Source of the DNA: an uncultured Alphaproteobacteria bacterium | GTDB lineage: Bacteria > Pseudomonadota > Alphaproteobacteria > Rs-D84 | DNA length: 64,000 bases | Assembly (NCBI GenBank): GCA_934255455.1 | Contig: CAKQNS010000002.1 | Coordinates: 62,001-126,000, forward strand | Direction: 5' to 3' | Shown: in pieces, positions 7,842 through 16,563 of the stretch | Layout: the number at the start of each line of letters is the position of its first letter | How positions within the stretch are numbered: the stretch's first letter is position 1 | The notes under the pieces: model-generated | Told to the model about the DNA's origin: nothing | Databases searched by the model: none | The model's input: only the letters and a program-made list of their open reading frames with translations | Made by a program: the position numbers and the translations under genes

Positions 7842-8794
7842 AATTGCTCCTTTTTGAACAAATCCAATAATTTTGTGCGAACATTTTCCAATGTGTCGTC
7901 AATAACAGCGCCAGCTGCGAATGTATGCCCCCCACCACCCATTGCCGTTGCAATGTGTTCAACCGGGTGACTGCGCCCGCGCAGTGACAGGCCAATCTTA
8001 TTTTCTTTTTGTTCTTTTAATAACGCAATACATTCAACGCCACGTATTTGCGCCAACAAATTCAAAATCAATTCACCGCGACCATCCAAATGCTTGTAAT
8101 CTTTTTTGAAAACCGTTGCCAACGCCAATTTTCCACGGAATAAAAATTCGGCATTAGAAACAACCGCGGCCTCGGTCTGGACGGCGCGACGCGGTTTGTT
8201 GTTCATACCATCGGCCAATTCGGCAATGTTTGCACCCGCGTCCACCAAATCGGCCATTATGCGCAAAACATCACCACGACGGGCAAATTTGAAAAAACCG
8301 GTATCGGTCAATATAGACACCGACAACAAATCGCGAACAATATCATCAGATTTCCAATTTAATTCCCGCATTATCTGATACACAATTTGACCAGCGGCCA
8401 TTGCTGTATCATCGTCGATGCACAATTGTGCCACATGCGCGTCATTTATATGATGGTCGATTTCAACGGTATACCGCGCGTTTTCCAAAATAGGCATTGT
8501 GCCACCGATGTTTCGTGCCGTACCATAATCCATCACAATCGCAACATCAAACGGGCGCGCCAGATCCAAATGTTCAAAATATGTTATGCGATGCCGTTCG
8601 GGCACATTATCCAACGCATCGGGAATATTACCATCGTATGTACAAATTGGACGACGACCATAATTTAATTCTATCAACCGCGCCAATGCCAACACGCTGC
8701 ACAACGCATCACCATCGGGATTTTTATGTGCAAAAATTGCAATCGAACGCGCCGACCGAATTTTCTCGTCAAAAATTTTCAGTTTATCATCCAT
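7838..8794 (-). CDS. nrnA: DHH-family phosphoesterase, NrnA-like (oligoribonuclease/pAp phosphatase)
   Basis: 318 residues. The N-terminal DHH domain shows HKNPDGDALCSVLAL near residue 23 and the IDHHIND motif; the C-terminal DHHA1 domain ends with GGGGHTFAAGA. NrnA-type enzymes degrade nano-RNAs and 3'-phosphoadenosine 5'-phosphate in the cytoplasm. It sits between recJ and lolA and is cotranscribed with them. Length and motif order fit NrnA; a c-di-nucleotide phosphodiesterase role (GdpP/DhhP type) cannot be excluded. Confidence 0.88.
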   Translation of the reverse strand: MDDKLKIFDEKIRSARSIAIFAHKNPDGDALCSVLALARLIELNYGRRPICTYDGNIPDALDNVPERHRITYFEHLDLARPFDVAIVMDYGTARNIGGTMPILENARYTVEIDHHINDAHVAQLCIDDDTAMAAGQIVYQIMRELNWKSDDIVRDLLSVSILTDTGFFKFARRGDVLRIMADLVDAGANIAELADGMNNKPRRAVQTEAAVVSNAEFLFRGKLALATVFKKDYKHLDGRGELILNLLAQIRGVECIALLKEQKENKIGLSLRGRSHPVEHIATAMGGGGHTFAAGAVIDDTLENVRTKLLDLFKKEQL

Positions 8795-8803
8795 ATATAA
8801 ATC

Positions 8804-10579
8804 CTATATTGCAATATCTTCAACAAAGAATTGCGCACTTTTGCGGCCATTATATTCGTTTTCTTTCAACCGCCCCAGCATTGTAATTGTAGTGTTTGTG
8901 TTTGCATCGTCCAGTAAAAAATCACCAACCGGCGTTCCAACCAGATTAAACCCGACAAACGCCAATTGACCGTTGCTGGTCATAACATTGCCGCGCAAAT
9001 GCGCGCCATTACCCATAACACTGGCAAAGCGCAACGACGCCCCATGCAGAATCAACATTGGTTCGGGGTTGCCCTGGCCGAATGGTTCCAGTGCGCCCAT
9101 TTGTTCAATCAATTTCATATTTGCAGCACCGGCGTCTAATTCGGCATCGGCCACAATTTCACATGTTGGGATTTCGCCATTTAATTGCGCTCGCACGGCA
9201 TTTTCCAGAAATTCGCGGAACGCGGCCTCGTTTTCCGTACGCAAAGAAAATCCCGCCGCCGCCGCATGACCGCCGCCCTCGGACACAACGCCCGCCGCCA
9301 ATGCATCGTGAATAATGCGGCCTAAATCGACCCCGGCAATAGAACGGCCCGAACCATTTATCATACCATCGGCACGCGTCGCGACGCATGATGGCAAATT
9401 ATATTTATCCTTTAACCGGCCTGCAATAATTCCCATAACACCGCCATGCCAATTATCGCCACAAACAAACAAACTGCAATTGCCGGTCTGTTTGCATTTT
9501 TCGGCCTGGGCATCGGCACACAACATAATTGCATTTTGAATATCAATGCGTTCCTGGTTCATGTGGTGCAATTTATTTGCCAAATCGCCCGCAATCAATG
9601 GATTATCGGTCAACAGCAATTCCAATGCCGGTGCGGCCGAATCCAACCGCCCCGCCGCATTCAACCGCGGCCCCAACGCAAACCCGGCCGCATATACAGA
9701 TGGCCGACGAATACCCGCAACATCCATCAATACGCGCAGCCCCAAATTTTGGTGCAACCCCAATACTTTCAGTCCCGTTGCAACAAACGCGCGGTTTAAT
9801 CCAACCAACGGCATAGTGTCACAAATGGTCCCCAACGCCACCAAATCCAAATAATTCATCAAATTCAGATTATTCACGCGCGCCCGCATATCATCGGATA
9901 AATCGCGCGATTTTAATTCACGTCGCAATGCAACCATTGTCAAAAATGCAACACCAACCCCCGCCAGATATGATAACCCAGACGTGTCATCCGTGCGTTT
10001 TGGATCAATCACCGCATCGGCTGCCGGCAAAACCGCGTCGGGTGAATGGTGGTCGGTCACAACAACCCGCATTCCCAATTCGCGTGCATGTGCGACATCG
10101 GACGCGCCGGAAATTCCACAATCAACCGTTATCAGCAACTTTGCGTCCTGGGACGCAATTTCATCAATTGCATGCGCGTTCAGGCCATATCCTTCGCCCT
10201 CGCGGGTGGGCAAATGCCAAATACAATCCACCCCCAACGCCCGCAAACATTTAATGCAAATTGCGGTCGATGTAATTCCATCAACATCATAGTCACCGTA
10301 TATTGCAATTTTATCACCACGCAAAACACTGTCTGCAATGATGCGCGCGGCATCGTCCATATCGTGCAGCACAGATGGATCTGGCATATATTCTTTGATA
10401 CTGGGGTTCAGGAACTTTTCCTGGGCATCGGCCCCAGTCACACCACGACTGACCAAAATTTTTTGTACTAAATTATCAGCCCCGGCGGCGCCATCATCAG
10501 ATGTCGCCACCATCCATGCCCGCCCCAGCATGGATTTATCTACTACTTTTCTCACGCTATACTCTTTTTTTATTATCAA
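8804..10579 (-). CDS. recJ: Single-stranded-DNA exonuclease RecJ
   Basis: 591 residues, the usual length. DHH-type motifs are intact: IYGDYDVDGITS, DCGISG and VTDHHSPD, then DHHA1 GGGHAAAAGFS, then the C-terminal OB-type domain. RecJ degrades 5'-ended single strands in RecFOR recombination and mismatch repair. It lies 18 bases downstream of ftsI and 9 bases upstream of nrnA in the same transcript. I kept the ATG at 10579, although several upstream codons may not be conserved. Confidence 0.96.
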   Translation of the reverse strand: MIIKKEYSVRKVVDKSMLGRAWMVATSDDGAAGADNLVQKILVSRGVTGADAQEKFLNPSIKEYMPDPSVLHDMDDAARIIADSVLRGDKIAIYGDYDVDGITSTAICIKCLRALGVDCIWHLPTREGEGYGLNAHAIDEIASQDAKLLITVDCGISGASDVAHARELGMRVVVTDHHSPDAVLPAADAVIDPKRTDDTSGLSYLAGVGVAFLTMVALRRELKSRDLSDDMRARVNNLNLMNYLDLVALGTICDTMPLVGLNRAFVATGLKVLGLHQNLGLRVLMDVAGIRRPSVYAAGFALGPRLNAAGRLDSAAPALELLLTDNPLIAGDLANKLHHMNQERIDIQNAIMLCADAQAEKCKQTGNCSLFVCGDNWHGGVMGIIAGRLKDKYNLPSCVATRADGMINGSGRSIAGVDLGRIIHDALAAGVVSEGGGHAAAAGFSLRTENEAAFREFLENAVRAQLNGEIPTCEIVADAELDAGAANMKLIEQMGALEPFGQGNPEPMLILHGASLRFASVMGNGAHLRGNVMTSNGQLAFVGFNLVGTPVGDFLLDDANTNTTITMLGRLKENEYNGRKSAQFFVEDIAI

Positions 10580-10597
10580 GAGTATTATAATCGAAAA

Positions 10598-12235
10598 TTA
10601 TTCAAATAGCAACGGCAGGATACTGTCAAGAATTTTTCCCGTTGTTGGCACCGCATTCCATGCCGCCGTGCGCAATCCCCAGTTTTCTTTTATACCCTGG
10701 GGTTCGTCCAAAATCACCAATATCGTATATTGGGGTGCCGCCGCCGGGAATATTCCGGCAAATGCGGTCAAATTGCGTTTACGGTCAACACGTCCATGCG
10801 CATCATATTTAACCGCCGTTGCAGTTTTGCCGCCAATTTGAATTCCGGCGACACGCGCCTGTTTACCACTGGTTTCTTCGGCAATGCGCAACATTACCCC
10901 GCGCAGACGCGCCGATATTTCATCGGACAACACGCGCACGCCACGCACCGCGCCAACATCGCGTTTTTGTAATGTTGGATAAATATATATTCCGCCATTT
11001 GTCATAGCATTTACCGCCAACAACAAATGCATTGGTGTGACCGATATACCGTGCCCGTACGACATTGTTGCGCGTTCAACAGGCCCCCATTTTGCCGGCA
11101 TAATCGGATGTTCAGTTCGCCCAAATTCCAAATCCAACGGTGCATCAAAATTCAGACGATGGAAAAATTCGCGTTGGGTTCCATCAGGTAAATCCAATGC
11201 GATTTGCGCACTGCCCACATTGCACGAATGCAACATAATCTCTTCGACGGACAAATATGGACGCGGTGGTTTAAAACTGGAAACATCGGAAATTCGCGCA
11301 GCCGTGCGGCCAAATTTATCGGGAATTTTGAACGGTTCTTTGATGTAATATTCTTTGTTTATACCATTTTCCATCGCCATGGCGGTATTAAATATTTTGA
11401 ATATAGACCCCATTTCATATACGCCACGCAACGGTTTGAACAACCGATTTTGTTCAAATTCACGGTTGCGAACCTCGGGATCAAAATCGGGCAAAGACAC
11501 CATTGCCAACATTTCACCTGTTCGCGAATTCATCAGCATACCCATGGCTGATTTTGCCTGGTATTTCTGCATAGCAATTGACAACTGTTCATAAAATACC
11601 GATTGAATACGCGCATCCAGCGACAACCGCAATGGCATAGTATTTTCACGCAGGTAATCGTCGTATATGCGCTCTACCCCCTCTTGACCATGTTGACCAT
11701 CACGACTAACAAAACCAACGATGTGCGAAAACAACCGACGTTTCGGATACCTGCGCTTTTGAATCGGTTCTATTTCCACCCCCTCGATACGCGCCTTGGA
11801 TATTGTTTCGCGCTGGGTGTCACTGACAAATTTTTTCAGATAAATAAATTTGCGATCTGAATTTATCAAATTCAATGCATCCGCGACCGTATAGTCAAAC
11901 GGCAACACCTGGTGAATCAGATTGGCGGCCTTGTCCTTGTCTTTATCTTGGATGCGATTCGGATGCAATGTGATATGCCCCGACATAATATTTTTTGCCA
12001 ATATATCGCCATTGCGGTCAACAATATCGGCACGTGCCACAACCCACGCGCCATCGCCACCCGGCAACCGCGATCGGTCGGTTCCCTGGACACCCAACCA
12101 CAATGTGCGCACGGCAAACAATACAAATGCAATTTTCAACAAACCATAAACAAAACGCAACCGCGAATGCGCAACGCGGTCGCCGCTGTTTGCAACAAAT
12201 CCAGATTTCAAAATGTCTTGACCGACATCAAACAT
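10598..12235 (-). CDS. ftsI: Septal peptidoglycan transpeptidase FtsI (PBP3)
   Basis: 545 residues. One N-terminal transmembrane helix (LLKIAFVLFAVRTLWLGV), the PBP dimerisation domain, then the transpeptidase with catalytic motifs SIFK (SxxK), SCN (SxN) and KTAT (KTG-type). FtsI crosslinks septal peptidoglycan in complex with FtsW. It lies directly after a FtsL-like gene, as in the dcw cluster, but is followed by recJ rather than murE. Confidence 0.95.
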   Translation of the reverse strand: MFDVGQDILKSGFVANSGDRVAHSRLRFVYGLLKIAFVLFAVRTLWLGVQGTDRSRLPGGDGAWVVARADIVDRNGDILAKNIMSGHITLHPNRIQDKDKDKAANLIHQVLPFDYTVADALNLINSDRKFIYLKKFVSDTQRETISKARIEGVEIEPIQKRRYPKRRLFSHIVGFVSRDGQHGQEGVERIYDDYLRENTMPLRLSLDARIQSVFYEQLSIAMQKYQAKSAMGMLMNSRTGEMLAMVSLPDFDPEVRNREFEQNRLFKPLRGVYEMGSIFKIFNTAMAMENGINKEYYIKEPFKIPDKFGRTAARISDVSSFKPPRPYLSVEEIMLHSCNVGSAQIALDLPDGTQREFFHRLNFDAPLDLEFGRTEHPIMPAKWGPVERATMSYGHGISVTPMHLLLAVNAMTNGGIYIYPTLQKRDVGAVRGVRVLSDEISARLRGVMLRIAEETSGKQARVAGIQIGGKTATAVKYDAHGRVDRKRNLTAFAGIFPAAAPQYTILVILDEPQGIKENWGLRTAAWNAVPTTGKILDSILPLLFE

Positions 12236-12237
12236 AT

Positions 12238-12543
12238 CTATTTATTATCCCCCGGGACATTGCGCATTGGTAAATCATCAACAGAAACACTTTTGTGAAA
12301 ACTTATAACCTCGGGATGGGGGGGAATGTTATCAACCAAATTGCGTAATATTTCGGGGCGAACATACGATGCAAAATTAGCCTGGCGGGCGGCAATCTGT
12401 TGTTGCGTTTGGACAATTTCATCACGCACATGCCGGCGCGCCTTATTCTGTGTACGATAACATACCTGTAATGTAGTGGTCAGCAATATGACCGCCCCCA
12501 GCGACCATACACCAATTTGAAACATTCTCTCGTCTTCATTCAT
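12238..12543 (-). CDS. ftsL: FtsL-like cell-division protein
   Basis: 101 residues. A short cytoplasmic start, one transmembrane helix (QIGVWSLGAVILLTTTLQVCY) and then a polar coiled-coil stretch (KARRHVRDEIVQTQQQIAARQ). Sequence conservation in FtsL is poor; the call rests on size, topology and position two bases before ftsI. FtsL normally links the FtsQB complex to FtsWI at the septum. Confidence 0.75.
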   Translation of the reverse strand: MNEDERMFQIGVWSLGAVILLTTTLQVCYRTQNKARRHVRDEIVQTQQQIAARQANFASYVRPEILRNLVDNIPPHPEVISFHKSVSVDDLPMRNVPGDNK

Positions 12544-12578
12544 CCCTGTGTGCCTGTGATTTTATATGGTACAGTGTA

Positions 12579-12941
12579 TCACAAATTTTGCAAAAAACTA
12601 ATCATAGAATTCACACCGTTTAACCGTCCCGCCCCCAGCGGCAACCCCAGCGCAGAAAATTCGCCCGCCAGGTCCATTTTTTTTATCTCGTCGGGACTTT
12701 TACCATCAACCATCGCCGTTATAATTGCGACAATCCCGCGAACAATTGCAGAATCGGCACGGCCATAAAACCGATTGCCATCGCGGCAAATTTCGGCATG
12801 TGATGCGCACCCAACAATATCGCTGCACACGGCCGCATCGGGCACCGCCGGCGCATGCGCCCCAATGTCCATTACCATTTCCAGTTTTTCGGCCGGCCCG
12901 TCCACCATGGCCAATGTCGATTTTATTTGTTCGTATGTCAT
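12579..12941 (-). CDS. sufE: SufE-like sulfur acceptor
   Basis: About 120 residues. Matches SufE/CsdE: the VGCASHAEI motif contains the sulfur-accepting Cys, and the C-terminal GLPLGAGRLNGVNSM matches the SufE ending. It takes persulfide sulfur from the cysteine desulfurase. I chose ATG 12941, which follows GGGTGG and lies 4 bases after the stop of the DUF59 gene; ATG 12956 would overlap that gene. The neighbours sufS and DUF59 support the role. Confidence 0.9.
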   Translation of the reverse strand: MTYEQIKSTLAMVDGPAEKLEMVMDIGAHAPAVPDAAVCSDIVGCASHAEICRDGNRFYGRADSAIVRGIVAIITAMVDGKSPDEIKKMDLAGEFSALGLPLGAGRLNGVNSMISFLQNL

Positions 12942-12945
12942 ACAA

Positions 12946-13257
12946 TTACCACCCATGTTCGGTTAAATCCAATTCCAATCGCGCCGCGTCCGACATACGC
13001 GACAAATCCCACGCCGGTTCCCATACCAGGTTTACATGCACGGGCACATCTATGACCGCCGCAACCGCGGCGCGAACTTGGTCCAATAATTCTTCCATCA
13101 TGGGACATGTCGGGCTGGTAAAAGTCATATCTATATCAACCGAATCGGGGTTTATATCAATTTTATATACCAACCCCATGTCCCAAATATTTACGGGGAT
13201 TTCCGGGTCAAACACGGTTTTAAGTGCCGCAATAATATCATCACGCGTAAACGCCAT
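12946..13257 (-). CDS. SUF-system DUF59 (MIP18-family) protein
   Basis: 103 residues. The conserved DPEIPVNIWDMGLVYKI and TSPTCPMM (the exposed Cys) are those of the MIP18/SufT family, which helps Fe-S cluster delivery or maturation. The gene lies one base from sufS and four bases from sufE, so the three form one translationally linked unit. sufBCD are not in this window. Confidence 0.92.
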   Translation of the reverse strand: MAFTRDDIIAALKTVFDPEIPVNIWDMGLVYKIDINPDSVDIDMTFTSPTCPMMEELLDQVRAAVAAVIDVPVHVNLVWEPAWDLSRMSDAARLELDLTEHGW

Positions 13258-13258
13258 T

Positions 13259-14371
13259 TTATTTCACCACACTGTTTATAATTTCGACCGCCTCGCGCGC
13301 GTCATCCATTGTATTATACGATCCAACCGATATACGCGCACTGCCCGGGATTTCCAACATTTGATGTATCCACGACGCGCACATATTTCCCACACGCAGG
13401 CACAGCCCACGCGCCCCGACCAACGCACCAAAATCCAGCACATGCATATCGGAAATAATAAATGTTAAAATCGACGCATCGCGCGCAGTTAAAATTTTTA
13501 TCCGCGGATTTTGCGATAATGCATCATACATATATTTTATCAACCCCGTATCCGGCCGATGTAGCGATATGTTTTCAATTGCCGCGGGCAATCCAGCAAT
13601 TTGAGTCAATGGTAATGTTCCGGCCTCCCAACAATCGGGGGTTGGCTGTAATGTGAATGTGCCATCAGGCAAAACGCGATTTACCATACCACCACCGAAT
13701 TTATCGGGTGCGAATCGCGATGGGTCTTTGATATACATTATGCCCAAACCGGTATCTGCACCAATTTTATGTGCCGACCAACATATAAAATCGGCATTCC
13801 ATTGCGACGCGTCTATTTCATCGTGCACGACATATTGCGCCGCATCAACAACAATAATTACATTCGGATTTTTTTCGCGTGCCGCGCGTACAATTTCTGG
13901 CACATTTTGGGGGCGCCCCAAAACATTTGACATTGCCGTCACAACCAATACATCAACATTCGGCATGCGTCCCGCATCAATATCAAAATTTGCATCCAAC
14001 GTGCACTCAATAATATTGCACCCCGCAGCAACCCACGGCAAGCGCGCACTGTGATGATCCAACGCCGACACACCGACGCGTGTTGTTGCATTTGGTCGAA
14101 CGATTCGCACCACACGGTTTAACCCATCTGTCGCGCCCGATGTAAATACAATCTGGTGTGGGTCGGCCCCCATAAATCCGGCAACCAAGCGCCGAGCGCG
14201 CGCCACCATTTCATCAACCGCCACCGCACGCGCACAAATGCCCCGCCCCGCGTTTGCATACGCATCACGCATAAACGACTGTTGGGCCTGAATAACAGAC
14301 TCTGGTTTCAACGCCGATGCCGCCGAATCTAAGTATATGATTTTATTCATTTTATATGTTTTCTCTTGCAT
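13259..14371 (-). CDS. sufS: Cysteine desulfurase, SufS class
   Basis: About 370 residues. PLP-dependent class V aminotransferase fold: YLDSAASALKP at the start, VDAAQ and the Schiff-base Lys in SAHKIGADTGLG, and the catalytic Cys in NMCASW near the C-terminus. It removes sulfur from L-cysteine for Fe-S assembly. The start is uncertain: ATG 14371 lies exactly 9 bases after TATAAT (possible leaderless start), while ATG 14350 directly precedes the conserved YLDSAA. The operon continues into DUF59 and sufE. Confidence 0.92.
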   Translation of the reverse strand: MQEKTYKMNKIIYLDSAASALKPESVIQAQQSFMRDAYANAGRGICARAVAVDEMVARARRLVAGFMGADPHQIVFTSGATDGLNRVVRIVRPNATTRVGVSALDHHSARLPWVAAGCNIIECTLDANFDIDAGRMPNVDVLVVTAMSNVLGRPQNVPEIVRAAREKNPNVIIVVDAAQYVVHDEIDASQWNADFICWSAHKIGADTGLGIMYIKDPSRFAPDKFGGGMVNRVLPDGTFTLQPTPDCWEAGTLPLTQIAGLPAAIENISLHRPDTGLIKYMYDALSQNPRIKILTARDASILTFIISDMHVLDFGALVGARGLCLRVGNMCASWIHQMLEIPGSARISVGSYNTMDDAREAVEIINSVVK

Positions 14372-14380
14372 TTTGTCTTG

Positions 14381-14408
14381 ATTATAATACACTTGCCCAG
14401 AATATCAA
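14381..14408 (-). promoter_or_regulatory. Promoter of the sufS operon
   Basis: -35 TTGATA, 16-base spacer, -10 TATAAT on the minus strand. It probably drives the long minus-strand run starting with sufS. Confidence 0.75.
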
Positions 14409-14426
14409 TAGCAGAAGGAGAAAAAG

Positions 14427-14744
14427 ATGGCTTTGGAACACGCAAACGACACTAATTTTGATTCAATGTTGGCTGGTGGCATCACATTGGTTGATTTCTG
14501 GGCATCTTGGTGCGGCCCATGCCGTATGTTTGGCCCGATATTCGAAACAGTATCTGACGAAATCAGCGATGTTAAATTCGTTAAATTTGAAATTGATGAA
14601 ACAAATCGCCGCACACCTGCAAAATATGGTATTCGCAGTATCCCCAGCGTTTTGGCATTCAAAAACGGCGAATTGATTGAGGCCAGAACCGGTCTGATGG
14701 ACGAAGACACATTAAAACAGTGGATTAATGAATTAAAGGGATGA
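14427..14744 (+). CDS. trxA: Thioredoxin
   Basis: 105 residues, the classic thioredoxin length, with the active site WCGPC at about residue 30 and the cis-Pro region RSIPSVLAFKNG. A cytoplasmic disulfide reductant, re-reduced by TrxB (encoded here at 45214-46119). AGAAGGAG precedes the ATG. It is the first gene of a pair with the DksA-like gene. Confidence 0.96.
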   Translation: MALEHANDTNFDSMLAGGITLVDFWASWCGPCRMFGPIFETVSDEISDVKFVKFEIDETNRRTPAKYGIRSIPSVLAFKNGELIEARTGLMDEDTLKQWINELKG

Positions 14745-14749
14745 TAAAA

Positions 14750-15184
14750 ATGGCAGCAAAGAAAAGTTATAAAAAAATTGAATTGCCCCCAAAATACACA
14801 CCGAAAAAATCGGAACCATATATGTGCCCAGAACAGTTAGCATACTTTTATCGTATGTTGATGGCACAAAAAGATGAAATTGTTCACGAAAGCGATTCCG
14901 TGTTGAGTGCGGTACGCTTGGCCGAAAAGACCGAGGCCGCCGGCGTCGGCGACGATTCGGATAACGCCACATACGAACAGGATATAACAATGAACCTGCG
15001 TATGTCGGAACGCGACAACAATTTGTTGAAAAAAATCAATGCCGCGTTGGATCGCATTGAAAACGGCACATACGGATACAGCGTTGTATCTGGCGATGAA
15101 ATTGGCCTGAACCGTATGATGGCGCGCCCCCTGGCAACGATGACCATCGAAGAACAGGAAGAATACGAACAACGCCGTGAATAA
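14750..15184 (+). CDS. dksA: DksA/TraR-family protein lacking zinc-finger cysteines
   Basis: About 144 residues. A coiled coil (SERDNNLLKKINAALDRIENG) is followed by the zinc-finger region, where alphaproteobacterial DksA has GTYGYCEETGEPI. Here it reads GTYGYSVVSGDEIG: the first Cys is Ser and no other finger Cys is present, while the C-terminal RPLATMTIEEQEEYE is conserved. DksA binds RNA polymerase and aids the ppGpp response; Cys-less forms work without zinc. I chose ATG 14750, nine bases after AAAGGG; ATG 14741 overlaps the trxA stop. Confidence 0.9.
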   Translation: MAAKKSYKKIELPPKYTPKKSEPYMCPEQLAYFYRMLMAQKDEIVHESDSVLSAVRLAEKTEAAGVGDDSDNATYEQDITMNLRMSERDNNLLKKINAALDRIENGTYGYSVVSGDEIGLNRMMARPLATMTIEEQEEYEQRRE

Positions 15185-15197
15185 AAAATAATGATGG

Positions 15198-15229
15198 AAA
15201 AAAGCGCGAAATAAATTCGCGCTTTTTTT
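15198..15229. terminator. Bidirectional terminator between dksA and tatA
   Basis: AGCGCGAA pairs with TTCGCGCT around ATAAA, flanked by six A and seven T, so it can end both the plus-strand dksA and the minus-strand tatA transcripts. Confidence 0.9.
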
Positions 15230-15488
15230 ATTTCTTGGCCACCTTTTTAACGGGTGATTTTTTTACTGATTTTTTGGCCGGATTTTTTGCCACTGATTTT
15301 TTTGCCACTGGCTTTTTTTCTGCCTTTGGCGCCGCCGCATCAGATGGTTTATTTTTTATTTCCTTTTTGAAAACATTTATCCCATCGGCCAGATTTTTCA
15401 TCATTCCCGGTATTTTCGCACTGCCAAACAGAATGACAACCAAAACAACAATTACCAGAATTTCGGCCCAACCAAGTCTTCCAAACAT
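15228..15488 (-). CDS. tatA: Sec-independent protein translocase TatA
   Basis: 86 residues. N-terminal helix (LGWAEILVIVVLVVILFG) with the FGxxKIPxMMKNLADGI amphipathic helix typical of TatA, then an unusual Lys/Ala/Pro repeat tail (units such as KKPVAKKSVAK). TatA forms the translocation pore with the TatBC receptor. It stands apart from tatBC and follows the SPOR gene by about 20 bases, so the two are probably cotranscribed. Confidence 0.92.
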   Translation of the reverse strand: MFGRLGWAEILVIVVLVVILFGSAKIPGMMKNLADGINVFKKEIKNKPSDAAAPKAEKKPVAKKSVAKNPAKKSVKKSPVKKVAKK

Positions 15489-15508
15489 TTTATATTCCTT
15501 TACTTTAA

Positions 15509-16285
15509 TTATTTTGCGACATAGCAGCTCAGCCCGTCTGATTTTGCATTCTGGCAGAAACCATTTGCATCAGACGCCGTTGCGAACGCAATACGCAGAC
15601 GATATGTCGTTGTACCATTTGGCAATTGCGCCGCCAAAATCACAAATTGTTTACCAGCAAACAATCCGCTGTGCTGGGCCAGCAATTTACGCTGGGCAGA
15701 TTCCGCCAATGCGCGCGTGCTGTGCGAACCAAATTGTACATACCAACCACCATGCGCCGGTGCGACATGTTGTTTAACCGCTTTTTTAGGTGCGGGCTTT
15801 GCCGCCGCCTTTTTCACCGCGGGTTTTGCCGCCGGTTTCGACGCTGGCTTGTCTGGGTTAAATGTGACGGACTTTCTGTCCTCTATAATGCGAACTGGGG
15901 TGCCGTTTTGTTCGGGCTCTGCCACTGGCGCAGGCGCCGGTTTTGGTGCCGGTGCGGGCGCGGCCACGGGTGCTGGTGCCGGGACATCTGGTTTAACCTG
16001 GGCCGGAGCTGGTGCTGGACGTGCCGGTGGCACAATCGCATCACCATCTTCAATAATTACGGCGGGTGCATCCAAATCAACCTCTATCGATGACGAAGAA
16101 TTTCCGCCCACGGTGCGAACGATAATATATGTCGCCAAAATAATGACAACAACGCTGACCGCCATCAACAGCCACGGCTTTTTCGGGCGCGGCGTGGAAA
16201 ACGGCGTGACCTCGGGCAAAGCCTCTTCGGTTGTGGTGTCATCATCCAAATCCAATAAATCCAAATTGTTGTTATCTTCGTTCAT
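15509..16285 (-). CDS. SPOR-domain envelope protein
   Basis: 258 residues. An acidic cytoplasmic N-terminus, one transmembrane helix (WLLMAVSVVVIILATYIIV), a long Pro/Ala linker and a C-terminal SPOR domain (GWYVQFGSHSTRALAESAQ ... YRLRIAF). SPOR domains bind denuded septal glycan strands, so it is probably a division-site or peptidoglycan-remodelling protein like FtsN or DamX. Cysteines near the C-terminus (FCQNAKSDGLSCYV) may form a disulfide. Confidence 0.88.
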   Translation of the reverse strand: MNEDNNNLDLLDLDDDTTTEEALPEVTPFSTPRPKKPWLLMAVSVVVIILATYIIVRTVGGNSSSSIEVDLDAPAVIIEDGDAIVPPARPAPAPAQVKPDVPAPAPVAAPAPAPKPAPAPVAEPEQNGTPVRIIEDRKSVTFNPDKPASKPAAKPAVKKAAAKPAPKKAVKQHVAPAHGGWYVQFGSHSTRALAESAQRKLLAQHSGLFAGKQFVILAAQLPNGTTTYRLRIAFATASDANGFCQNAKSDGLSCYVAK

Positions 16286-16315
16286 CAGGAAATCCCCCCA
16301 TAGTTCTTTGCAGTA

Positions 16316-16343
16316 ATTATATCATAAAAAAGCCAATTCACAA
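16316..16343 (-). promoter_or_regulatory. Promoter of the SPOR-tatA transcript
   Basis: -35 TTGTGA, 16-base spacer, -10 TATAAT on the minus strand, about 30 bases before the SPOR gene start. Confidence 0.65.
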
Positions 16344-16359
16344 AGAATATATGACGAAA

Positions 16360-16503
16360 TTATTTAGGCATTTGGCCAAAATGTGGCGGAACAATCAATT
16401 TGTGATTTTCCGCAACAATTGGTTCGGTTTCACATGTCTGTGTGCACGCCGACAGCACAATCGGCATTGCCGCCACCACCAACAACAAAATTACTTTTTT
16501 CAT
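16360..16503 (-). CDS. Very small lipoprotein
   Basis: A 47-residue frame. The signal peptide starts MKKVILLLVVAAMPIV and ends in the lipobox LSAC. The predicted mature part is only 29 residues (CTQTCETEPIVAENHK...). A strong ribosome binding site (AAGGAAAGG) directly precedes the ATG. Size and signal recall small lipoproteins of the entericidin or LptM type, but no family is recognised. It lies between thrS and the SPOR gene, 60 bases after thrS. Confidence 0.75.
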   Translation of the reverse strand: MKKVILLLVVAAMPIVLSACTQTCETEPIVAENHKLIVPPHFGQMPK

Positions 16504-16563
16504 TTTCCTTTCCTTTATATATAAAGCGATGGCGCGCGGAATTACCCACGCGCCACACCGATT

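Noticed and set aside
12725..13468. 247-codon plus-strand frame opposite sufE, DUF59 and sufS
   Set aside because: It spans three real genes on the other strand and has no supporting signals.
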